A stretch of 64,000 nucleotides of DNA from positions 10,850,001-10,914,000 of the forward strand of contig OZ176052.1 in assembly GCA_964247055.1 (NCBI GenBank), written 5' to 3'. The notes beneath the pieces are model-generated. The model was not told the DNA's origin, made no database searches, and saw only the letters and a list, made by a program, of their open reading frames with translations. The position numbers were made by a program, and so were the translations under genes. How positions within the stretch are numbered: the stretch's first letter is position 1; the number at the start of each line of letters is the position of its first letter. This document shows, piece by piece, positions 37,801 to 48,557 of this stretch. This DNA is from Paragordius varius (Eukaryota > Nematomorpha).

Positions 37801-38524
37801 TTTCATTAGTTTTTATGAGCTTATATCTATTCTCTTTACTTGGTTTGGTTAATTTTATTTTCAGGGATTAATTCAACTATAAATATATAATATATTACTA
37901 ATCGTAAAAAGATTCAAAGCTCGCCTGTCCTTGATTAACTGCGTTATGTAATTTTTTTCGATAGTTTCGGAATCTTTACTTTTACATCAATATTTTTATA
38001 CAGACTCAATGTCTTTACCATTCTACCAATCTTTAGTATTTTTTCAGAGCCAAAAATTGCATAAATCATTAGAACCCATTTTAAATTTAGTATTATCATA
38101 TAATCAATTCGATGCTAAGCACGCGGGGTGTCCTTTTTTGTGAAAATGTTTGAAATTTCGTTTCAATATAAGTATCCTAACATTTTGTTGCAACAAACAC
38201 CCTTATGATATTTATCACAGGATTTGCCAGGCGTTAAAAGGTAGTTAAACATTTTCATATACCCTATCATATAATAAAATTAATTAATCCAAATTTTATT
38301 ATTATGTTAAAATGTATATTTAGAAAACCAAAGAACCATCCTATCAAGTCAAAATTCTGGACCATATCATTTATTTTGAATCAACGCAGATATTTAATGA
38401 AAGTCAATTCATTAATGTCTCCTTCCCGTTTGATAATCCCTCAAGCATTCAATTTAGTATAAATGAAACTCGAAGTTTATATAGAATACCACTATATAAC
38501 TGTAAAAACTATGGAAAAAAATAA
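31845..38524 (+). CDS. Putative secreted glycoprotein, eight exons, family unknown
   Basis: I do not recognise the family. Exons inferred: 31845-31917, 32010-32146, 32231-32381, 32827-32920, 33248-33313, 33366-33549, 36194-36298, 38324-38524, joining in frame to 336 aa. The first exon encodes a signal peptide (MFKLYTIIIIFFAVQTTTS). The rest has scattered Cys and more than ten N-x-S/T sequons. Pieces such as GRYECFSPNLIPNFKYVISV and FSSYIEYNLSIRL resemble F-G strands of fibronectin type III-like folds, and IAIYVPPGNHTIRICKSS looks extracellular. A distant link to NDNF-type proteins crossed my mind but is not supported. Consistent phases over seven junctions argue that most exons are real. The 33313 donor (GTCCAT) is weak. 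Intron 6 carries a hAT element and intron 7 a MITE. Confidence 0.45.
34100..36081 (-). mobile_element. hAT element with degenerate GTF2IRD2/ZBED-like transposase
   Basis: The left end is CAGTGGTACTCACC and the right end on the opposite strand is CAATACTCAAACCGCGGGCC, imperfect inverted repeats. A perfect 8-bp target-site duplication CTCTATAC lies at 34092-34099 and 36082-36089. Minus-strand transposase pieces include LVSICTDGCPSMIGINKG (about 35105-35180), matching the CTDGAPAMxGxxxG block of these hAT proteins. They also include TAVRWLNVRKVLNRFFLLRH (from 34916 downward) and a following LAYLWYITYKLF piece. Frameshifts and stops show it is inactive. It sits inside the largest intron of the putative secreted-protein gene. 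Confidence 0.88.
36645..37386 (-). mobile_element. MITE copy, inverted, in intron 7 of the secreted-protein gene
   Basis: It begins TTAACACTTTGATTTAAATT and ends, on the minus strand, CAGTCCTCCGATTCAAATTG with GGGGACCCCAGG. The interior is collinear with the other copies (AAACTACTTCGACGCCATTT at 37022-37041). It is about 742 bp, longer than copies 1 and 2. Confidence 0.65.
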
Positions 38525-38605
38525 ATACAAAATTGATTTTTAAATATAGTATGCAAGTTGTTAATCATATTATTAAATTTTTTTTAGTTTAACCAAAGAG
38601 CGATT

Positions 38606-38632
38606 TGTAATAATAATAATAATAATAATACA
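38606..38632. repeat. (AAT)n microsatellite
   Basis: Eight or so AAT/TAA units just after the stop of the putative secreted-protein gene and before the next hAT element. Confidence 0.85.
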
Positions 38633-38659
38633 AGCCATAGTGTTTTAAATGGCTTAAAT

Positions 38660-40299
38660 CAGGGCCTCTTAAACTATGGGTCGCGACCCCATTTGGGGTC
38701 GCGAGTGATAATACAATTTAACAAAAAATGTTTATTAGTAAAATTATTGTTATAAAGAAAAATAACAATCATCGTAGATAAATATATCATGAAATCTTCT
38801 GGTTCGTAGAGACTGTTTATACCAGCATTTCTATTCATATCATTTATTATTTGATCTGTTTACGGAAAACCGGTGGACCCATTCATATCCAAATGTTGAA
38901 AAAATATAATCATTAAATGCCCCGACAATAGCTTCGCCTTTTTTTGAATTAGGCTCCCAGTTCGGGCCCACCCCATTGTAAAAACGAGTTTTTTTTGAAA
39001 ACAGAAGTCCGGAAAAATCGTGTCTTTGAGACAATATTCCGGAAAACTTGTTGGACCGTTTGATTTCAAAGATTATTTTTACTTTTTTTTGATTGCGCCG
39101 AACCTAGTCGGCTTACTTTTTTAATTTAGGCTTTCTTTTTACCCGTTCCCCCCGTAAAATGCATTTTTTTCAAAACAACTAAATAATTTTTTGATCAGGG
39201 TATGAGACCGTTAAAATTCACTGAGGAATCGAGTTATTCTCTGTTAAAAAAAAAAATTTTAGTCATTTGTTTTTTAAATAATGGCTGCTGGGTAAACAGA
39301 TAGCCACTAAAACTGCGCCAGTATATAGAAATTGCGTTGTTTTGGAGCTAATTTACAGATAATTTATGAAGCCATATGAGCTCATTAAAAGCTTGAATAT
39401 TACCAGGAACTAGGTAAAAATTAAGGTGGGTTTTTTTTATTAGCCGTTAATTTGGGGCCTTTATGCCCTAAAAAACGATTATTTAGTGTTAAGGTATTTT
39501 TTCGAATTACCCATGAGACGATGGTATCAAAGATGATTCCAAATATTTGCCCTATAATAGCAAAGAATTTAACTCAGAGCTTTTTCCATATAGGTCTATG
39601 GGAGGGGTCTACCGGTTAAAAACTGAGACGCCATACAAAATAGGCGTAGTTTTGGAGCTAATTTTCAAAAAACTTAAGAAGCCATACGAGTTCAGTCAAA
39701 CACATTTCTGGGGAATTTGTATAATATTTTCTTTGCTTTAAAAAGGGACCATAAATGATTTACTTTTTATATCCCTTGATCCCAACTGTATGAACACAAT
39801 TTCAAATTAGAACTTTTAATCAAGATTTCGTAAAACGAAAAACTTAAAATAAATCCAATCATAGATTGATAATAATGGACAAATCAAATATGGTCAATAT
39901 CGAGCACAGAATATTTCAGCCTATGCACAAACACGTAAAGGAATAATTAAAGACATTCTTTTTATTAAATACGTTTATTATTATTTTTTCTCCATTAACT
40001 CTATTTATTGCAAATTATTAATATAATTATCGGTGAGACTACGCCACACCGAAACGTGACAAGGCCAGCTAGTATTTTGTATAAATTTACTATGAATCAG
40101 AAAATGTTATATAAATTTATAAAAAATGTAGATTTCTTTTTGTCAATCTCTCAAAACCGAAATCCTGATCAATATTATAAACAAAATTTCTAATTATTAT
40201 TTCTAAGAAACTATTATTTTTCTTTTATATTTGTTGGGGTCGTTAAGAAACTCGCAATCATAAATGGGGTCGGGAACTACCAAAGTTTAAGAAGCCCTG
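38660..40299. mobile_element. hAT-type element carrying satellite-like sequence
   Basis: The left end is CAGGGCCTCTTAAACTATGG then GTCGCGACCCC. The right end on the opposite strand is CAGGGCTTCTTAAACTTTGG then a CCCGACCCC block. Flanks GCTTAAAT (38652-38659) and ACTTAAAG (40300-40307) look like a decayed 8-bp target-site duplication. No transposase is readable. The middle, about 38855-39700, is collinear with the satellite-like array at 29310-31100. Confidence 0.72.
38855..39700. repeat. Second copy of the satellite-like sequence, nested in hAT
   Basis: GATCTGTTTACGGAAAACCG, GCGCCGAACCTAGTCGGC, GGGGCCTTTATGCCCT and GAGACGCCATACAAAATAGG match the order of blocks in the 29310-31100 array, but with fewer units (it jumps from the leader to the later units). 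The insertion or capture inside a hAT element could explain its dispersal. Confidence 0.6.
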
Positions 40300-40307
40300 A
40301 CTTAAAG

Positions 40308-42064
40308 GATTTGTATTTGAGTTATTACACAGTAGCCATGTATGAGATTTTTCAATTCACTAGTTATATTTAATTGAACAACTGGACTTTTTCTCCACCA
40401 TTTTCAGACATGTGATTAATACAAATCAATTACATTTATGTAATTGACATTTAAATTAAATACCATTTTAGCCATTTAAAATACAGTTATGGTTCTCATG
40501 ACTCTATAAAACACTGAGAATTTAGCCGTTTATAAAGTCTATTCTAATAATTTAAAAAACAATTAGGCCATCAAGAAAATTTAAGCTTTTTTAATCGTTC
40601 ATTTTTAAAAAGGTATATAAAATTTATTTAAAAGAGCTATAATTTATAATATGCATATCAACTCTTTTGGATATAAGAAATAAAAATTATGGGTACCGTA
40701 TAATATTTTAAATAAGATATAAAAAAAATTAACTTAAATTAATCATAAAGTATATTTTTAGGGACAGACAGTTAAATATTTTAAAAAATATTCATACAGT
40801 ATACCGGTAAGATATATAAGGCTGATTGTTATTTTAAATAATTATAATTTTTACCTTAAAATGGTAAAATAGCTCTGTCCAAAATATGTTTTATTTATTT
40901 TATATAATAATAATATATGATAGTTATTGCTAAAAGTGGTAATTTAAAGATTATAATAATGTTTAAAAACGATTTGAGAAATAAAATATAAAAAGTATAC
41001 ATATGAAAGTTCTTTAAACCATTCCACGAGACAAGCAAAACACGAATAAAAACGTATATACCTATATTGAATCTTAAAATACTTATGTGACTAAAGTGAA
41101 TGAGAAATATTATTTTTATCAATTATTATCTGAATGTCATTTTTATAGGGCAACACGTGAGAAAATTCATTTACATTTAATTACAATCAGTTGTCCTACT
41201 AAAACATTAAATTAAATGGTTTTCTCTCTTGATCCTTAGTGCTATTTTAAAAAAACAACATTAAAAACTGTGAAACTATTAAAGGAAATCTACATTTTTT
41301 GTGTATGGTTTTAAATTTGCGAGTTATTTCAGAGGGCATCAGTATCTATAAATGTATAAAAAATAAGTTGCTTATAACTATTTAAAAAAAGACCTTTAGA
41401 AAATTAAACGCGCATGATTTTATCGCTAATTTTTTTATTAAATAATGTTTATATTCTAAAGGGCTTAAATTAACGCATTGTATTCCAAGTTTTTCATGTG
41501 TTTTATAAGGATGCCATTTTCATTTTAGGGATTAAAATGGTAAAGCGATTATTTAGGCAGGGTACATAAAATTGAGCCAACTCATTGCTTATCGGTGATT
41601 TCTGGTAATGTCTTTGTCAAAGTTATATGATAATAAATTTTTAAATCTTCATTGTACAATGGATATGTGTGCGGAAGTTTTTATACAGCTTTTCATAAAT
41701 ATTTTTCTGGCTTTTGACTTTATTTTTGCCAAAAACGCCTAATGTAAAAAATCATAATGATTATAGGGGTCTTTATATTGCTATTGAGACTCATAAATTC
41801 AATAATATGACGAATTATTATTTATAAAAAATATTTTATATTTATATGTCAATTTTTAAAACAGTTTATTACAAAAACAATTAGCAGCACATACATGAAC
41901 TGTGAAATATAAATAAATATTTATCAAATACAAATAGTAATTAAGTACATATACATGCGTAAAATTGTTTTACCCTATACAAAGTTCTATTTACATCTAT
42001 TTGCTTATTTATACCACTCTTTTACAAGAAATAAACTCATATAAAATACTGTATTTACCTAAAA
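40308..42064. other. AT-rich stretch upstream of heparanase
   Basis: About 1.75 kb with no recognisable exon, RNA gene or repeat terminus. The heparanase promoter and 5' UTR are expected in the last part. No TATA box or other element can be singled out in so AT-rich a background. Confidence 0.4.
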
Positions 42065-45000
42065 ATGGATTTCCTACCGTTGATTCTATCAATTTATTAT
42101 TACCTAAAATGGATTTTTAATGGACGAAGCCAGGAGCAATCCGATTTGTGTGCTTTTTACGATCTAGGAAATGTAATTGTGAATAAATATGAAACAGATT
42201 CAAAATATTTAGGGTTTACGCTTGATGCAGAACTTTTAGCCATGAAGGATCATTGGTATATATTTGATTCCAAAAAGTTTCAAATCTTGACAGCAAACTT
42301 GGGTCATTCCTATTTGAGGATGGGTGGTACTGCTGCTGATATGGTTATTTTTGAACCCAGTCATCTTATTGTTAATGAGTCATTTTGCCAATCACTTAAA
42401 TATAACCGAGAAACGAAAAATTTTACAATGCTAAACAAAAGTTTGCGTACTAATTGTATTGTTAGTCCAACCTCAATTAAATTATCCACCACATTGTGGG
42501 ATAAAATTAATTATTTCATATTAACCCTAAAACCTGGTTGGGAATTTATATATGGACTTAATGCTATGTTACGAAATTCTAAAAACGGATCTTGGGATCC
42601 TTCCAATGCCATTAAGCTCCTTGAGCATTCCTATTTGCAACATTTTCGCTTTCATCTTGAATTAGGCAATGAACCTGGTGAATATCCTGGTGTTTTTAAA
42701 ACTTGGATATCCCCACAACAATTAGCAAATGATTTTACATCGTTAAAATTGCTACTTGAAACAAGTTTAATTAATTAATAGTACGCAGAAAATATTAGCC
42801 GAAGTCTACCAGTTGTCATTGGACCCGATCTAGTAAATTAGAAATATATAATTTTATTTATGAGTTCTTTTTAATATTTGTTACCCCATTTATTATAATT
42901 AACATTTTCCATTCTTAAAAAATAATTAAATTAATGTTCTTTAGCTTTTATAAAAACGGTTCCAAAATGGTTGCTTTTTTATGTGAAAATAAAACCTACA
43001 TTAATATCGATTCTGCAATAAAGCGATTAAATTTTATATGAAAAACTTACAATTACATAAAGATATATTTTATAATTGGCTTTTAAAAATGTGCTTCTAA
43101 AGAAAATCATTTTTATTAGGTATGGCGAAAACAATGTCTTATTAGGCCAATATTTTATATATTTTTCTAAAACTCTTTAAAATCGAAACGTGTTTTCACA
43201 TTACGCAAATATAAAGCAAATTTTATAAATCAATATAATTGGTGGAAAAAATATTTTTGCACAGTTTTTGATCATAACTCTGAAAAAAATAAATTTATAA
43301 CATATTAATTTAAATTAAAAAATTTAATTTTACTTTTTCACAACCCATAAAAATTGTATTATTTTAAAAATATTTTTTTTATTCCTAGTTAGTTTTTTTT
43401 ATTTTTTTCGCGCACCGTGTAACAACAAACTTCTGATATTATTTTTTATGTTTTATTATTAATTTGGCGATATCCTAGAATTTTTTGCAGTTATTAATTT
43501 TTCATTATTAATCCTACCTCTTTTATAATTTGTAGTGGCCTTTTATTAAATAAATGCGTAATTCTTAAACCCTTAAAACTTCAAAAACTTGCCTGTTCAG
43601 GATTGGCAGTGATGATAAATAATGCAGGTAAATTGTCATATGTTACACATAATGCACAAATCTGATGCACTATTCACTAAATAATGTGACTGCCACCGAG
43701 TTTATTCTGGTAAAAATTTACTTGATTTTAATAAGTGTGTGAAATTAATCGTCTGCTGACGGTTAATAATTATATTTAGTGGTGTACTCTTAATAACCAT
43801 TAATTACCGATGATTTTTACTACTTCCATCATTAAACAAACATAAAGTAAATTCACCAAAATCTATACGGTATATTAAAAACAACTTTGTTTGCCAGGAT
43901 GGTATCAATGACACAATGGCCGATCAAACTTATCTCTCGCAATTCCTTGAACAATTACAAACAAATAGTCAAGGGATGAATAGATCTACACCTATTTTAG
44001 ATCGTATATCATGGCATCATTATTACATAAGTGGCCCCAAAGCTACGATGGAAAAGTTTATAAATGCCGATATCTTGGACTCTCTAATACCGAAAATAGA
44101 TTCTGTTAATCAGGTCGTGCAAAACCTGACGACGACACTTAGGCACACTCCAGTATGGTTGGGGGAGGGTAGTAATGCTTGGAGCAGTGGGGCCCCAAAC
44201 ATATCTGACAGGTTGATTTTCTTTTAGAAAAAATTAGATTTTACAAGATTTATTGGAGAAGAGAGATGGATTCCATATAATTTATTAAAACATGGAAATG
44301 AATATAATTAGTTATATAACCTCAGTAGTTATTAATGACTAATTAAATATTCTTTTGTTTAAAATAAAAAAATTTAGCTGTTGTTGAGCTAAAAAATCGT
44401 TTTTTTATAAAATATCTTGCCTTTCGCTAAAATATTAGATATATTGCTGGTTTTATGTTTTTGGACAAACTTGGACAATGTGCCATGCGTGGTCTCAAAG
44501 TTTTCATTCGACAATCTCTTTACATGGGCCATTATGCTTTGATTGGGTTGGATCTTAACCCAAATCCCGATTATTATATAGCCGTTTTGTTTAAACGGCT
44601 TGTTGGTCATCGTGTTATTGTTATACCCAATCAACCCATATTATGCAGTAAATTCTTTAGTATTATATGTAATGAACAAAATAAAACATACTCAATAGAA
44701 TTTTACAAAAAGGGCATATTTAAAAATTAAAGTTTTTTCTCAAAAGAATTTCAAGTCTGTAAATATTTCAAATTACTTTTATAAAATTATTAAAACTATT
44801 TATGATTGGCTAGATTCATTTTTACTTTTTTTAAATTAAAAAATGGTGTTTACTCTATTTATATGTAATGATATTTATTTGCTTAACCAAAAATTATAAA
44901 TTTTATATTTTCGGCGCTAATTGATTAATACTTTTTAAAAATTAGTGATTTCTTGGATTTTTCGTCGATCAATAATAGTTGGTAATGATTCCGAATTTAA

Positions 45001-45900
45001 AAATATAAATTTTTCATTGTAATTTCGTATTCACAAAAAAGTGTTTGACTGCATAGTAATTATGTCATAATTGGATTATTAACTATTGTAGACAAGGCCA
45101 AAATTTTGAGCAAAACAAATACCGTTAGGATGTATGCTCATTGCGCCAAAAATATCGGTGGTGGAATAATTTTCTATGTGATGAATTTAAACAATCAGCA
45201 AATACGTATAACATTTAATAATGCGATGAATTCAAGTAACATCACTATCTATATATTAAATTTTTTTTCCACTAAATACAATTAAAAACGTAAAACTAAA
45301 TGATAAATTTTTAATATATAAACCTTGATTTTTTTATAAAAAAATTTACGATTGTGCAATATAGTTGAATGTGTTACCAATTTACATCATTATACCTTAT
45401 TTTGCAACCCAAAACTCTATATTATATAAAAATGGGCTGTTTTTTTAAAAAAATATTTGTCTTTTAGTTTTTCCTTCTTTGTTATAGTTTCAATTTTTAC
45501 TGCAGAGTTTATACTGTTTTTGTCTTTCTTTTTTTCATAAACTTTAACTGAACGTAAATTATCATTTTATCAATTTTTTTTTGTTACATTCGAATTTAAA
45601 AGCGCGTATTGTGTGATTATAGAAATGAACAAAAACCCGTATTTTGGTCACGTGCAACACAAATATCTGCTGACACCTGTCCCATATAAAAATGGCTCTC
45701 ATAAAGATAAATATTTTTTGTTATCACGGCAAGTAAAATTAAATGGGAAGCCATTTCAGGTTAGTAGGGATGGTAAATTACCGACCATATCACCCAAAAT
45801 TGTAACAGAAACTTCCAATCAAAATATTGATATTTTATTACCACCATACTCCTTTGGCTTTTACATATATCCCAAAGCAAATTTATCGTATTGTTATTAA
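42065..45900 (+). CDS. HPSE: Heparanase (endo-beta-glucuronidase, GH79)
   Basis: Extracellular or lysosomal enzyme that cuts heparan sulfate chains. Seven exons inferred: 42065-42764, 42789-42832, 43898-44211, 44439-44647, 45092-45235, 45623-45900 make six pieces plus the split of the first coding block by a 24-nt intron (42765-42788); total 562 aa, all in phase. The hydrophobic N-terminus looks like a signal peptide. SYLRMGGTAADMVIF matches the strand before the linker. LELGNEPGEY carries the proton donor Glu203, and VWLGEGSNAW the nucleophile Glu338. GFMFLDKLGQCAMRGLKVFI, PDYYIAVLFKRLVG and the C-terminal YLLTPVPY ... PPYSFGFYIYP fit the family. The region between the two subunits of the human enzyme is about 35 residues shorter here, so proteolytic maturation may differ. 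Confidence 0.92.
42765..42788 (+). other. Putative ultra-short intron (24 nt) in heparanase
   Basis: It starts GTTTAATTAAT and ends TAGTACGCAG. Removing it joins LLLET to KNISRSLPVVIGPDL, a good fit to the family's LL...GPD stretch. Keeping it puts TAA and TAG in frame. An in-frame 24-bp insertion or a pseudogene lesion is the alternative. Confidence 0.6.
43560..43690 (-). repeat. Degraded SINE copy in heparanase intron
   Basis: The GGCAGTGATGAT and AATGCAC-AATCTGATGC-CTATTCACTA order matches the SINE at 5200-5357 (CTGACAGTGATGAT, CACGCAGTG...GTCCGATGCCCTACCTACTA). The pol III boxes are damaged. It lies in the 1065-nt intron before the exon with the catalytic nucleophile. Confidence 0.45.
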
Positions 45901-46989
45901 TGTTTAGCTTTAGCTAATAATGATTTAATAAATTTTTAGATTATGGTTTTCAAACGTACTACTCATTCCAATTTTAATAGATTTTACAAACGATAGCTGA
46001 ATAATTTTTAAGTCTCTGATCGTCAATTACCAATTTTCCAAAAAAACTTCAATTTTAATAAAATAAAGAATAAATATACATAACGGTGTTCTCCCAATGA
46101 GGGCCTAGTTCGATCACTTTTATTCAAAATGGGTGTATAATCTCATTGAAACCTAATGTTTTAAAACTGAAGGATCTATAATTGTTTCTATATGTCATTA
46201 ATATTTATATTATATACCATCCAGAATAACTGAATTTTAAACAAGGGATAAATATGTGTGCGGAGAATTTTGACAGTATCTAACGGTCGCAGTCACACAA
46301 TGCATAATAGGACGACCTAACCCTATGTTTTACATTTTTCCCTGTTAATTTTTCCTCTTGTATTTGCATATTTTTGTTATAAAGTCAGTGTTACAAAGGC
46401 GTAGCTTGAATTTCTGGCGCTCGGTGCATGAATCCATGATGGCGCCCCCCTCCATGCAACCCCTTGCATTTTGATATAATAATCAAAATGAAACCGTGGT
46501 CATGACCACTCATAAATGGGTGATTACTTGTATATTTTCAAAGAAAAACATTTTTTAGTAAAATTTTGATAAAGAGGGCGCATAATCAAAAAATCAAATT
46601 ATACAAAATTCTTCCAACGAGTTATAATTTTTATTTCAAATTTACTGTCAAAATGATATTAAATATCAAAAAATGCAAAAAACTCGAGTGGCAGAAAAAT
46701 TTGTTGTCTAGTGTTATGATTATATTTTTGGTTTTTATAAAATGGTTTTTAAGCCCTATTCATTTATATCAAACTGAAGGAAAATAATTTTATGCTAATT
46801 TTCTTCTGCCGCTTATCCTCCCATCCATACTTTTCAGCCCAAATTAATGAAAATAATAATCCCTTACTTTAAAAATTAAATAAAACTATTATTATATATC
46901 ATAAATTGATCCAATATTTATTTTTTATTCTAAAAAAAATTATATGAGTATATTTTATATAATTTGCCATGGTTTGATTCCACTATCCA
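45901..46989. other. Convergent 3' flanks of heparanase and ELP6
   Basis: No gene is supported. Near 46395-46460 a GGCGTAGCTTGAATTTCTGG ... GGCGCCCCCCTCC stretch looks like one end of a hAT-type element, but no partner end or target-site duplication was found. A 73-codon open frame at 46566-46787 (+) is AT-driven. Confidence 0.35.
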
Positions 46990-48557
46990 TCAAAATCCAT
47001 ATTCATCAATGTGTGGTTCGTCCAGCGGTTCATCCTCATCAATATCGTCGTCAACTTCAAAGTGTTCCTCATGTTGTAATTGCGTGTATAAATGAGCGTT
47101 TTCATACGCATTATCATTGGGTTGTTCTAACCTAACGATGTGATGGGGTAGTCCCTTTTTATGAACCGTTTCTCTGGCCATTCTCTCCTCCCGGGATTCA
47201 GGGAAAAGTTTAAAAGGTAAGGTAGCTTGTAACATTTGCAAACGTCTTATGTCATTTCCGTCTCCGGAGCTGTCTAGAGATTTTGTCATTAATTCTTTGG
47301 TTTGTTGTTGAGGGGTAGTAATTGTTTTATCATGCATTTTTTTGGTTACTTTACCTTTTTGCTTGTTGGTGGTGGATTGTATTTGTAAATTATCTTTCCT
47401 TTCCTCCTTAAACCATATTTGAAATGGGGATGATGTTTGATCCTTCGAGGAATTTCCAACTTTATAATCAACTATAACAAGTTCAGTCGTCTGTGTTTTC
47501 AAAAAAAAAGTTTCAAAGATTTGATTAAAAAAACTTAGAAAGTTATTTAAAGAGTTTTATTATTACTAGTTGTGGTTTTTTGTTTGGTCGGTTGGAGAAA
47601 CTACAGAGCGTGTAGTTATATGAGCTCAATTCGTAGCTTAAACTCTGTATTGTGATATTTAAAGCAAAATATTGCAATAAATCAGTATAAACTTTTGGAT
47701 TCACCATACATTTGTCCACCATCAAATAAAGGCTAATGGGCTAAAATGATGGTTAACTTTATATAAATAACATGGTATACGTATATGCTATACATTACGT
47801 TTAAAATCTAAATGAATATTATTAATTATATTATCATTAGCTTTTCGAAATATTTTTGATATCTAAAATCTCAAGGTGCTAAAAACAATTTATTAACAGG
47901 GAGATAATAATAATAAAACAATTATTAAAACGTTGTTCGAAAACCAGCAATCCATATTTAACCTAAAATAAACTTATATACACTGACGAAAAATCATATA
48001 ATTACCTTATCAATAAAAAAATCAATTAGTTGCTGTAAGAAATCCATGGATAAATTTGCATCTTGGATCATGGGTAATTCAAAAGAGTTTATAAATATAT
48101 CTGTGATCTGGCTTGATTTGTCATTTAATAAGTTTGAAGTAGGAAAGATGTCATTTACTGTTTTGAAAAATATTTCAACCTTTTCACTTGTTATGAATTC
48201 TTTTGAGAATTCTATTTGGGGGGATTCTACTGATTTCAAACCATCAAACATAATTAAATGGCCATTTTCTTTTGCCATTTTAACAATATGAGGTATGGGA
48301 GCCGATGTAAAAGAGCCGCTTTGAAAATCTAGAAAAAGAACAATTTTTTGTGGCAAATCACCACAGTTTTGTACATCGCTTTTGTTTCGAAATATTTTAT
48401 GTTCCAAATATTTGCAAAATAGAGCCAATATCAAAGGTTTTCCATAATTCCCTTGGCTAGAATCTTCAACAATTAGGGTAGTTTGATATGGATTAACATT
48501 GGTTGTTTTAACAGATTCTTGCTTAAACAAGTACGTACTTAAAAGTTCAAACGCCAT
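46990..48557 (-). CDS. Elongator subunit 6 (ELP6-like) with C-terminal extension
   Basis: Likely ELP6, a RecA-fold subunit of the Elp456 ring of Elongator, which helps modify wobble uridines of tRNA. Three minus-strand exons: 48557-48006, 47740-47567, 47490-46990, phase 0 throughout, 408 aa. HIVKMAKENGHLIMFDGLKS matches the family's ARExGxLxFxDGLKS block. The region around ISLYLMVDKCMVNPKVYTD, NITIQSLSYELSSY and then VIVDYKVGNSS fits the later RecA-like strands and the family's C-terminal YKVxDxxVxFF block. About 140 further residues follow, absent from usual ELP6 proteins (about 270 aa). They are Lys/Gln-rich, then PFKLFPESREERMARETVHK, then an acidic tail ending DEYGF. I do not recognise this tail. 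The family call rests on recalled motifs and is moderately secure. Confidence 0.72.

Noticed and set aside
42777-42782. Reading TAA/TAG in heparanase as sense codons (altered genetic code)
   Set aside because: All other genes in the window end normally at TAA, TAG or TGA, and no other conserved block contains in-frame stops. A tiny intron or insertion is simpler.
46395-46470. Complete hAT element near the ELP6 3' end
   Set aside because: Only one end-like sequence is visible, with no matching second end or target-site duplication.
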